15,050 nt of DNA from CAZMVU01 sp964569295 (GTDB lineage Bacteria > Hydrogenedentota > Hydrogenedentia > Hydrogenedentales > JAGMZX01), in contig CAZMVU010000117.1 in assembly GCA_964569295.1 (NCBI GenBank), positions 1-15,050 of the forward strand. The letters are read 5' to 3'. Below are positions 1-6,788 of this stretch, in pieces (the first letter of the stretch is position 1; every line of letters starts with the position of its first letter). The notes below the pieces were generated by a model. It saw only the letters and a list, made by a program, of their open reading frames with translations, was not told the origin of the DNA and did no database searches. The position numbers and the translations under genes were made by a program.

Positions 1-129
1 CGCGGACTCGCGAGGACAGTCCCTTTGTTTGCTCAGCTTCTTGCTGGTGCACAGTGATCAGTCCCTGCTCGCGGACTCGCGAGGACAGTCCCCTTGTTTG
101 CTCAGCTTCTTGCTGGTGCATAGTGATCA
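1..129. repeat. Two copies of a 69-bp tandem intergenic repeat with REP-like hairpin
   Basis: Positions 1-60 and 70-129 are nearly identical. They differ by one T/C in the CCCTTTG/CCCCTTG stretch and by one C/T near the end (ACAGTGATCA versus ATAGTGATCA), and they repeat with a period of 69. The first copy begins at the window edge, so the array may continue upstream. Each unit starts with a small palindrome; in copy 2 the arms CTCGCG (68-73) and CGCGAG (78-83) flank the loop GACT. This is followed by the odd palindrome GGACAGTCC (83-91). The array lies just 3' of the nuoG-nfnA fusion gene, which ends at 155. Hairpin-bearing short repeats after a gene are typical of REP-type elements mobilised by RAYT transposases, but no transposase is in view, so that link is inference. 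The hairpins may also help end or stabilise the operon mRNA. Confidence 0.85.
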
Positions 130-154
130 ATGCACGGCGCCACATTGCTAGTCC

Positions 155-2656
155 TCATTTTGTGCTGCAGAAACAACTGCCGTGTTTTTCGTGCGTTACC
201 GGAGCGACCGGCTCCGTGCGGCCGACGGCCTCGATCTCTTGCGCGGCGTAGGCCGTGCGCCGGTCGCGCACCTCGTACCAGTCGACCTGGTGGCCGTCGA
301 AGAAGGGACCGTCGACGCAGGCAAACTTCGTATCGCCGCCCACGGAGAGGCGGCACGCGCCGCACATGCCCGTGCCGTCGACCATGATCGGGTTCAGCGA
401 GGTCCAAGTCTTCACGCCGTAGGGGCGCGTCGCATCGCTGGTGATCATCATCATGAACGGGCAGCCGATGGCGACCACGCAGTCGATCTGTCGCCCATTT
501 TCGAGCATCTGTTCAATGGCGTCCACTGCGTGGCCCTTCACGCCGGACGAGCCGTCCACGGTGGTCACGATAAATTCGTCGGAAGCGCCGGCCAGTTCTT
601 CCTTGAAATAGTGGAGGTAATGGCTGCGCGCCTCTGTGACAGCGATAACCTCGTTGCCGGCTTCCTTCATCGCCTTGGCAATCGAAACGATGCCGCCGAT
701 GCCGTAGCAGCCGCCGGCCAGCGCCACGGTGCCGTACTTCTTGATCTCGAGCGGAACCCCCAGGGGACCGACGAGGTGCGCGAGGTGCTGGCCCTCGTGC
801 ATGAGGATGAGTTTACGGCTGGACTGGCCCTTCTCGAGCACGACGATGGTAACGGTGCCGGCCGTGGCGTCCCAGTCGCACAACGTATAGGGCACGCGCT
901 CGGACCGGTCGTCCGCCATCAGGATGATGAACTGCCCGGGCTGTGCCTTTCTAGCGACGTTGGGGGCGTCGATAACGATCTCGTGGGTGTTCGGGGCGAT
1001 CTCACGCTTGCGCACGATGCCGAAACGCGCGTGTTCGTCTTCTTGCGCCGGCACGCGGTCGGTGGCGGCGCCGTTGCCGCCCTTGCCCAGCGCACGCAGG
1101 CCGGGCAACTTTTCCGCCAGCGTGTGCCCGCGGAAATGGGTGCGCGCAAGCTTCCAGTCGAGCGCGGGCGCGGGCGCCGCATCGCGCTCGATGCGCAGAG
1201 CCGCTTCCTCGATACCGAGTTCGGCGAAGAGGGTCGCGGGGTCTTCATAGTTCCAGCCTTGGGCATCCATGGCCTGCGCGATTCCACTCACGATCCACCA
1301 CTCGGGCCGTGCCTGCCCCGGCGCTTCACAGGCCTGGCGCAGCGGGCGCGGCACGCCCTCGCCGTCAGTCACCGTGCCTTGCGTCTCCGCGAAGATGGCC
1401 GCCGGCAGCACGGCGTCCGCCCGGGCGTGGAGCCGCGAGGGGTAGCAATCCTGCACGACCAGGAAGTCGAGGTCCTCGAGCGCCGCCGGGTCGATGAAAT
1501 CTCCGGTGACAATGGCGGCCTTCGTACCTTCCGGCAGTTGCCCGCTCACCGTGCCATCCGCCTCGGGTTGAAGCTCGAGATAGTGTTCGGAGCCCATGAC
1601 CTCGTTGGTGAACTTCTTGAAGAGGTGGCGCTCCTCGAGCGTGCTGGATGTGTCGCAGATGAAGGCGAAACCATCGTTCTGGTAGGGTTTCAGATGCTCC
1701 GCGAGGTAGGGGAGCATCTCCTCCCACGGGGTCTCGCGCAGCACGTTCTCGACCCGCCGCAAGGGCATGCGCAGGCGTTCCTTCCCGTTGAGAAACTCGG
1801 GTATGCCGAAGCGTCCGAGCAGACACACCGGCTTGTCCGTGTTGAGCGCGTGCGCACCGGTGAGCTTGCCTTCGTTCGCCCCGAAGGAGAGGGCGCAAGC
1901 GGCGTCGCAGAAGATGCAGGTCGAGGCGGTGGTCTGTTCCGGGCGGCCGTGCCACTTGGCGTAGCGGTCGGCCAGGCTGCCCGTGGGGCACACGTCCACG
2001 CACGACCCGCAGAACGTGCAGCCCGCTTCCTCGAGCGAGCGGTCGAAGGCCTCACCGATGTAGGTCTTGCCGCTGCGGTTGATGAAGTCGATCACCCCAT
2101 GCCCTTGCTGGTGCTTGCAGATGCGTACGCAGCGGCCGCAGAGGATACACAGGTTGAGGTCGCGGTCGATAAACGGGTTCGACCGGTCGAGCGGCCGCGC
2201 GGCATACATGGGCGCCACGGGGATCTCAGTCAGAGAAAGTTCCTCAGAAAGGACGCGCACCTCGCACACTTCTTTGTTATTGCACGTGTGGCAGCCGGTG
2301 GTGCGGCCCACTTTCTCCGCCGACGGCCGATACGCCTCGCACAACTCCCGTTTGCCGCAGGTGAGACAGGCGTTCGGATGTTCAACCATCATGAGCGCGA
2401 GCACATTACGCCGCAGCTTCTGAAGTTCGGCGGAGTCTGTGTGCACCACCATCCCTTCCGTGGCCGGGGTAGTGCACGAGGTGGGATAGCCGCGCATGTT
2501 CTCGATCTCGACCACACACAAGCGGCACGCGCCGAAGGGCGGCAGATCCGGGTGGTTGCACAGGTGCGGTATCTGAATGTCATGCCGCAGGGCGCACTCG
2601 AGCACCGATTCGCCGTCGTGCGCTTCCACGGTCTGTCCGTCTATCGTCAGGTTCAC
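155..2656 (-). CDS. NuoG-NfnA fusion: NADH dehydrogenase-type FeS subunit fused to ferredoxin-NADP reductase alpha-like module
   Basis: The protein has 833 aa and is probably the large subunit of a cytoplasmic electron-bifurcating or transhydrogenating complex with the two upstream genes. The N-terminal part is NuoG/HydA-like. It has a [2Fe-2S] domain (C33, C44, C47, C61), an H93-C97-C100-C106 motif, an extra cysteine triad (C122, C125, C131) and two [4Fe-4S] ferredoxin motifs (C170/173/176/180 and C213/216/219/223). A molybdopterin-oxidoreductase-like start follows (C247, C250, C254, C278). The Mo-domain remainder is only about 200 aa and lacks the usual middle. From about residue 544 it changes to an NfnA/SudB/PyrK-like reductase: flavin motif ERVPYTL near 586-592, nucleotide loop GGCYGIGG at 648-655, and a C-terminal cluster (D760, C765, C768, C780) ahead of DGHQVDW. 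The chosen GTG at 2656 has AAGGAG 9 nt upstream. An in-frame GTG at 2677 overlaps the nuoF stop as GTGA and would add 7 residues. The domain calls are firm; the reaction is inferred. Confidence 0.9.
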   Translation of the reverse strand: MNLTIDGQTVEAHDGESVLECALRHDIQIPHLCNHPDLPPFGACRLCVVEIENMRGYPTSCTTPATEGMVVHTDSAELQKLRRNVLALMMVEHPNACLTCGKRELCEAYRPSAEKVGRTTGCHTCNNKEVCEVRVLSEELSLTEIPVAPMYAARPLDRSNPFIDRDLNLCILCGRCVRICKHQQGHGVIDFINRSGKTYIGEAFDRSLEEAGCTFCGSCVDVCPTGSLADRYAKWHGRPEQTTASTCIFCDAACALSFGANEGKLTGAHALNTDKPVCLLGRFGIPEFLNGKERLRMPLRRVENVLRETPWEEMLPYLAEHLKPYQNDGFAFICDTSSTLEERHLFKKFTNEVMGSEHYLELQPEADGTVSGQLPEGTKAAIVTGDFIDPAALEDLDFLVVQDCYPSRLHARADAVLPAAIFAETQGTVTDGEGVPRPLRQACEAPGQARPEWWIVSGIAQAMDAQGWNYEDPATLFAELGIEEAALRIERDAAPAPALDWKLARTHFRGHTLAEKLPGLRALGKGGNGAATDRVPAQEDEHARFGIVRKREIAPNTHEIVIDAPNVARKAQPGQFIILMADDRSERVPYTLCDWDATAGTVTIVVLEKGQSSRKLILMHEGQHLAHLVGPLGVPLEIKKYGTVALAGGCYGIGGIVSIAKAMKEAGNEVIAVTEARSHYLHYFKEELAGASDEFIVTTVDGSSGVKGHAVDAIEQMLENGRQIDCVVAIGCPFMMMITSDATRPYGVKTWTSLNPIMVDGTGMCGACRLSVGGDTKFACVDGPFFDGHQVDWYEVRDRRTAYAAQEIEAVGRTEPVAPVTHEKHGSCFCSTK

Positions 2657-2673
2657 GGTATCACGCTCCTTGT

Positions 2674-4590
2674 TCACGTGGCGGTCCGTTGCTTCTTTTC
2701 TTTGCGCGGCTCGGTGCGCACGAGGCCGCCGCTCACCCGGTAAATGGCCGCCGACGTGGGCGGGCACCGGGTGAGGCAGGTACCGCAATGGGTGCACCGT
2801 TCCTGATCGATAACATAGGCAGCGCCTTTCTCCCCCGAGATGGCGTCCACGGGGCAGCCTCTGGCGCACGCCCCGCAGCCCTCGCAACGCTCGCTGTCAA
2901 TGTGGTATTCGATGAGATCACTGCATACGAAAGCCGCGCACTGCCCCTTCTCGATATGGGCCACATACTCGTCGCGGAAATAGCGCAGCGTGGTGAGTAC
3001 GGGGTTCGGGGCGGTCTGCCCGAGACCGCAAAGCGACCCGCTCTTCACCGTGGCGGCAATTTCCTCGAGCGTGTCGAGGTCTTTCAGCGTGCCCTCGCCC
3101 GAAGCGATGCGCGTGAGAATGCCGAGCATAGCGCGCGTGCCTACGCGGCATGGTCCGCACTTGCCGCACGATTCTTCCTGGGTGAAGTTCAAGAAGAACT
3201 TTGCCAGATCGACGACGCAGGTATCCTCATCCAGCACAATCATGCCGCCGGACCCCATGATGGCGCCCGCGGCGGTGAGTGATTCGTAGTCCACGGGCAG
3301 ATCCAGCTTGTCCGCCGGAATACAGCCGCCTGAGGGCCCGCCGGTCTGCACGGCCTTGAACGCTTTGCCGCCGGGGATACCGCCGCCGATCTGTTCAATC
3401 ACCGTGCGCAACGGCGTGCCCAGCGGCACCTCGATGAGCCCGGTCCGGTTGATTTTTCCCGCGAGGGCAAAGGTCTTCGTGCCCGGGCAATTCTCCGTGC
3501 CGAACTGGGTGTACCAGCCGGCGCCCCGGTGCAGGATGAGCGGCAGGTTCGCCAGCGACTCGACATTCTGGATGACCGTCGGCTTGCCCCACAGCCCGCT
3601 CACGGCGGGAAACGGCGGGCGCGGCTGGGGCATGCCGCGGCGGCCTTCTATCGACGCGATGAGCGCGGTTTCTTCACCGCACACGAACGCGCCCGCGCCT
3701 TTCTTGATGTGAATATCGAAGTGAAAACCCGAACCGAGGATGTCCTCGCCAAGCACGCCGAGATCGTGCATCTGGCGGATAGCGGTCTCGAGCCGGCGAA
3801 TGGCCAGTGGGTATTCGGCGCGGCAGTAGACAATGCCCTCGCTAGCCCCGAGACAGTAGCCAGCAATGAGCATGCCCTCGAGCACGGCGTGCGGATCGCC
3901 TTCGATGACCGACCGGTTCATAAACGCCCCCGGATCCCCCTCGTCGGCGTTGCAAATGAGGTACTTGGTGCTGCCCTCGGCACCGCGGCAGAAGCTCCAC
4001 TTGCGCCAAGTGGGAAACCCAGCCCCGCCGCGGCCGCGCAGCCCGGCCTGCTTGACCTCCTCGAGCACGGCGTCATCTCCGATCTCCAGCGCGCGCAGGA
4101 ACCCGCGGTAACCGTCGTGGGCAAGGTAATGATTCACATTCTCGGGATCGATCTGGCCGCAGTGCCGCAGGATATTGCGCACTTGCCCGTCGATCATGGG
4201 GTGTTCGGTGAACGGCCGGATGCCGTCCAGCGGAGCGCCGGTCATGGCGCCGAGGGCGAGTTCGGCGCACGGATTGCTGCCAAGCACATGTTCGTCGAGA
4301 ATCCGCACCGCCCTCTTCGCCGTAACCTGGCCATAACAAATGCGCGGCGCACCGGGCTTGTGCACGATCACCAGCGGCTCGAGCGAGCATGGACCAAGAC
4401 AGCCCACCTCGACCACCGCCGCATCGAGTTCACGCGCCGCAATTTCCGTGTTCAGCGTGTCGATGACATCGCCCGCGCCCGCGGCCTGGCCGCATGTGGC
4501 AGCGCCGACGAAAAAAATGGGGTGGTCACTCGCCTCAAGGGCATCCCATTCCGCCCGGGCTTGGCCGAAAGCTTCTTGCAGCGTATTCAT
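2674..4590 (-). CDS. NuoF/HydB-like NADH-binding flavoprotein subunit with N-terminal thioredoxin-like and C-terminal 2x[4Fe-4S] domains
   Basis: The protein has 638 aa and is the diaphorase subunit expected to bind NADH and FMN and pass electrons to FeS clusters of its partners. Residues 1-100 are a thioredoxin-like [2Fe-2S] domain with C33 (ATCGQAAGA) and C64/C68 (GCLGPC). The usual first Cys pair is reduced to one Cys; C85 is a possible fourth ligand. The core carries GRGGAGFPTWRKW (186-198) for FMN/NADH, NADEGDPGAF (214-223) and the NuoF [4Fe-4S] cysteines C475, C478, C481 and C521 (SCGKCGPCR, SLCGLGQ). The C-terminus adds two ferredoxin motifs (C569/572/575/579 and C599/602/605/609), as in HydB and formate dehydrogenase beta subunits but not in complex I NuoF. 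The ATG at 4590 is preceded by GAGGGGAAG. The open frame runs further upstream, but that stretch overlaps the nuoE-like gene. The stop lies 17 nt before the fusion gene, so the two are co-transcribed. Confidence 0.93.
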   Translation of the reverse strand: MNTLQEAFGQARAEWDALEASDHPIFFVGAATCGQAAGAGDVIDTLNTEIAARELDAAVVEVGCLGPCSLEPLVIVHKPGAPRICYGQVTAKRAVRILDEHVLGSNPCAELALGAMTGAPLDGIRPFTEHPMIDGQVRNILRHCGQIDPENVNHYLAHDGYRGFLRALEIGDDAVLEEVKQAGLRGRGGAGFPTWRKWSFCRGAEGSTKYLICNADEGDPGAFMNRSVIEGDPHAVLEGMLIAGYCLGASEGIVYCRAEYPLAIRRLETAIRQMHDLGVLGEDILGSGFHFDIHIKKGAGAFVCGEETALIASIEGRRGMPQPRPPFPAVSGLWGKPTVIQNVESLANLPLILHRGAGWYTQFGTENCPGTKTFALAGKINRTGLIEVPLGTPLRTVIEQIGGGIPGGKAFKAVQTGGPSGGCIPADKLDLPVDYESLTAAGAIMGSGGMIVLDEDTCVVDLAKFFLNFTQEESCGKCGPCRVGTRAMLGILTRIASGEGTLKDLDTLEEIAATVKSGSLCGLGQTAPNPVLTTLRYFRDEYVAHIEKGQCAAFVCSDLIEYHIDSERCEGCGACARGCPVDAISGEKGAAYVIDQERCTHCGTCLTRCPPTSAAIYRVSGGLVRTEPRKEKKQRTAT

Positions 4591-4678
4591 GGGGCGCTTC
4601 CCCTCTTGTGCTGGTTTAGAAGAAGATTGTCCGTGGTCTGCATAGTAGGCCTGTCTCCGCGGCGTGGTTCGGGGCGCT

Positions 4679-4693
4679 GGGCTCAAAGAACCC
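4679..4693 (-). other. Small stem-loop in the nuoE-nuoF gap
   Basis: The 122-nt gap between the nuoE-like stop and the nuoF-like start contains a short hairpin. On the minus-strand RNA the arms GGGUUC and GAGCCC enclose a UUU loop, giving six pairs including one G-U. There is no U-tract after it, so it is not a typical terminator. It could be a processing or stability element that tunes subunit ratios, but it could equally be chance in GC-rich DNA. Confidence 0.25.
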
Positions 4694-4712
4694 GGCCGCC
4701 GGATGCTAGTCG

Positions 4713-5183
4713 TTACTTGTATTGGGCGAGAATCTTGGGCACGCGCTTGGGCGAGACCTCGGCATGCACCGTCCCATCGACGGCGACCACCGGCGCCAGA
4801 GCGCAGCAGCCCAGGCATGCCACCCGCTCGAGGGCAAACTGGCCGTCTTCGGTCGATTCGCCCGCCACAATGTTGAGCCGCCGCTCAAACTCATCCAGCA
4901 CGGCCTTGCCGCCGCGCACGTGACACGCCGTTCCCTGACACACCTGGATGGTGTGTTTGGCCGGCGGCACGAAGCGAAACTGGGTATAGAAGGTGGCCAC
5001 ACCAAAAATCTCGTTGGCCGAGATGTCCAGCAGCCCTTCCAGTTCGGTGACGGCCGTTTCAGAAAGATAGCCTTGCGCCGCCTGGATATCCTGGAGAATG
5101 GGAATGAGGCTGCCGCGGTTTGCGGGATACCGCGCGACAATCGCGGGAATAGAAGGAGCCCGATCCTGCGTTAAGACGCTCAT
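4713..5183 (-). CDS. NuoE/HydC-like thioredoxin-fold [2Fe-2S] subunit
   Basis: The protein has 156 aa and is the 24-kDa-type subunit of NADH-oxidising complexes, holding one [2Fe-2S] cluster beside the NuoF FMN site. The N-terminal helical half contains LIPILQDIQAAQGYL and the conserved GVATFYTQF (61-69). The cluster ligands follow the family pattern C-x4-C ... C-x3-C: C82 and C87 (CQGTAC), then C123 and C127 (CLGCC). The length is normal for the family. The start is ambiguous. The ATG at 5183 lies 12 nt after AAAGGA, whereas an in-frame ATG at 5195 directly abuts AAAGGA with no spacer, so I prefer 5183. It is the first gene of the nuoE-nuoF-fusion operon and sits just downstream of an inverted repeat that may control the operon. 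Confidence 0.92.
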   Translation of the reverse strand: MSVLTQDRAPSIPAIVARYPANRGSLIPILQDIQAAQGYLSETAVTELEGLLDISANEIFGVATFYTQFRFVPPAKHTIQVCQGTACHVRGGKAVLDEFERRLNIVAGESTEDGQFALERVACLGCCALAPVVAVDGTVHAEVSPKRVPKILAQYK

Positions 5184-5208
5184 GAAACGATCCATTCCTT
5201 TACTACCT

Positions 5209-5230
5209 GCAAGGCAGTAAACTGCCTTGC
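5209..5230. promoter_or_regulatory. Perfect 10-bp inverted repeat, candidate operator of the nuoE operon
   Basis: The arms GCAAGGCAGT (5209-5218) and ACTGCCTTGC (5221-5230) are perfect inverted repeats separated by AA. The element lies 14 nt upstream of the first possible nuoE-like ATG (5195) and covers a possible -10 hexamer. A protein-binding operator is the simplest reading. A leader hairpin is less likely because of the two-base loop. It does not match the Rex consensus as I know it, so the regulator is unknown. Confidence 0.6.
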
Positions 5231-5243
5231 GCTGTGCTCACAA
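5216..5243 (-). promoter_or_regulatory. Candidate sigma70-type promoter of the nuoE operon
   Basis: On the minus strand a TTGTGA box (5243-5238) and a TTTACT box (5221-5216) are spaced by 16 nt. Each matches four of six consensus positions. Transcription would begin about 25 nt ahead of the nuoE-like start region. The -10 box lies inside the inverted repeat at 5209-5230, so a protein bound there would block RNA polymerase. The matches are modest, and the placement is the main support. Confidence 0.4.
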
Positions 5244-5285
5244 GCCACACCGGTGTCCTCTCAGAACCACCGGGCCTCGCCGCTA

Positions 5286-5325
5286 GAAAAGACAAAACGG
5301 CCCCGACTTCCTGTCCGGAACCGTT
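5286..5325 (-). terminator. Intrinsic terminator downstream of proB
   Basis: Read on the minus strand, the arm at 5325-5315 (AACGGUUCCGG) pairs with the arm at 5306-5296 (UCGGGGCCGUU) through 11 pairs, including three G-U wobbles, with an 8-nt loop. It is followed directly by the U-rich run UUUUGUCUUUU. It begins about 125 nt after the proB stop and before the nuoE operon promoter, so it would insulate that operon from proB readthrough. The wobble pairs form only in the minus-strand RNA, which fixes the direction. Confidence 0.75.
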
Positions 5326-5451
5326 CCCACCAGCGGTCCTGCACCTGCACGTTAGCACGATTGGAACGAATTTGCAAGCGAGCTTGTGAAATTCACGTAT
5401 ACTAAGGGGTACGCGTGCGCGAGATCACGCAAAACTCGAAATTTTGGGTGC

Positions 5452-6582
5452 TTAAAGTACGACCATATTGTCCCGGTGCGCCACTTCGTCAAAGTCTTTC
5501 CGGCCCAGAATGTCCGCGATTTCCTTGCTCTTATGGCCCATTATCCGCGCGATATCGTCGCTCGTGTAGTTCACCAACGCACGCGCGATGGTGCGGCCCT
5601 CGGGGCCGACCACGGCCACGGCGGCGCCCACATCGAACGTGCCTTCGACGTTGCGTATTCCCGCCGCGAGCAGGCTTTTCCCTTGGGTAGTGAGTGCCCG
5701 CGCGGCCCCCGTATCCACATGCAGTTTGCCCTGGGCCGCGCGCCCGAAGGCTATCCAGCGCTTGCGGTGCGACAAGGTCGAAGCGCCGGGTGCGAAGTGG
5801 GTACAATCCGCCGTGCCGGCGAGCACCCTGTGAATGATCTCGGGTGTGTGGCCGTTGGCGATGACCGAGCCCACGCCCGCCGCCGACGCAATCCGCGCGG
5901 CCTCGAGCTTGGTGCGCATGCCGCCGGTGGCCGCCGCGCTGCCGGCGCCCCCGGCACTCGCTTCGATTTCCGGGGTTATTTCCGTCACATGCCGGATGAG
6001 CCGGCTCCCCTCCTGCCCGGGCTCATTGTCGTAGAGGCCGTCCACATCGGAGAGGATGATCAGCAGATCCGCGTTGATCTTGGCGGCAATCTTGGCGGCC
6101 AGCGTGTCGTTGTCGCCGAAGCACAACTCCTCGACGGCGGTCGAGTCGTTTTCGTTCACGATGGGGATCACCCGCTTCATCTCGAACAGGGTGTTGATCG
6201 TGTTGCGCACATTGAGGTAGCTGCGGCGGTTATCGAGGTCCGCCCACGAGAGCAGCACCTGGGCCGTGCGCAGGCCATCACCGTACGTGTTCAGCAGCGT
6301 CTCATAGTAGTGCATGAGCGTCGCCTGGCCCACCGCGGCCACGGCCTGGCGCTCGGGCAGGCTCTTCGGGTATTGCTGGATACCGAGCGCGTTCATGCCG
6401 CAACCCACGGCGCCCGAACTCACGAGCAGCACGTTGAGCGCATGGCCGCGTTTGATGGCCGCGATCTCCTGCACCACCGCCTCCATCACCTGCCCCTCGA
6501 AGGCCTGCTTCCCACTCAACAACTGCGTGCCCAGCTTGATCACCAGGGTCTTCAACGTGTCCGGTATCGCATAAGTTTTCAT
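5452..6582 (-). CDS. proB: Glutamate 5-kinase
   Basis: The protein has 376 aa, normal for a full ProB. It phosphorylates glutamate with ATP to glutamyl-5-phosphate, the first step of proline synthesis in the cytoplasm. The amino-acid-kinase domain shows LVIKLGTQLL (K16), VSSGAVGCG (54-62), the glutamate-binding NENDS (143-147), FGDND (155-159), SDVDGLYD (178-185) and the nucleotide-loop TGGMRTKLEAA (219-229). The C-terminal part from about 275 (RKRWIAFG ... DIARIMGHKS) is the PUA domain. The ATG at 6582 has GGAAG upstream; the open frame extends further, but the added residues are not ProB-like. No proA lies beside it, so it appears to be a single-gene unit between its own promoter and terminator. 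Confidence 0.96.
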   Translation of the reverse strand: MKTYAIPDTLKTLVIKLGTQLLSGKQAFEGQVMEAVVQEIAAIKRGHALNVLLVSSGAVGCGMNALGIQQYPKSLPERQAVAAVGQATLMHYYETLLNTYGDGLRTAQVLLSWADLDNRRSYLNVRNTINTLFEMKRVIPIVNENDSTAVEELCFGDNDTLAAKIAAKINADLLIILSDVDGLYDNEPGQEGSRLIRHVTEITPEIEASAGGAGSAAATGGMRTKLEAARIASAAGVGSVIANGHTPEIIHRVLAGTADCTHFAPGASTLSHRKRWIAFGRAAQGKLHVDTGAARALTTQGKSLLAAGIRNVEGTFDVGAAVAVVGPEGRTIARALVNYTSDDIARIMGHKSKEIADILGRKDFDEVAHRDNMVVL

Positions 6583-6621
6583 TGTGTTCTTCCGTCGGCG
6601 TCCCTTCACTTCCGGCGCAAG

Positions 6622-6651
6622 AACATACCACTTGGCGGAAAAAACTGGCAA
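6622..6651 (-). promoter_or_regulatory. Candidate proB promoter
   Basis: On the minus strand a TTGCCA box (6651-6646, five of six matches) and a TATGTT box (6627-6622, four of six) are spaced by 18 nt and lie about 40 nt upstream of the proB ATG. The rest of the 206-nt gap between proB and the sulfatase holds only a stem-loop near the sulfatase stop and some GC-rich short dyads. Confidence 0.4.
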
Positions 6652-6749
6652 GCAGGCGGCCACCGTGCAGGAAAGAAGCCCTATAACCCCACCGGACACA
6701 CCCGGCCGCCGGCTTACCGGCTGCCGTCCCCGGCATCCCGCCCGTTTGG

Positions 6750-6778
6750 CGCATCGAACCTTTGCACCTTTCGATGCG
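6750..6778 (-). terminator. Stem-loop after the sulfatase gene, possible terminator
   Basis: A perfect 9-bp stem (CGCATCGAA at 6750-6758 with TTCGATGCG at 6770-6778) encloses an 11-nt loop and starts 10 nt past the sulfatase stop codon. There is no T-tract on the minus-strand side, so it may act as a 3'-end stability hairpin rather than a classical intrinsic terminator. Confidence 0.45.
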
Positions 6779-6788
6779 GCAGGTAACG

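Noticed and set aside
182..2743. 853-codon open frame on the plus strand opposite the fusion gene
   Set aside because: Antisense shadow caused by GC-rich third positions. The peptide has no recognisable domain, while the opposite strand encodes clear FeS and FAD motifs.
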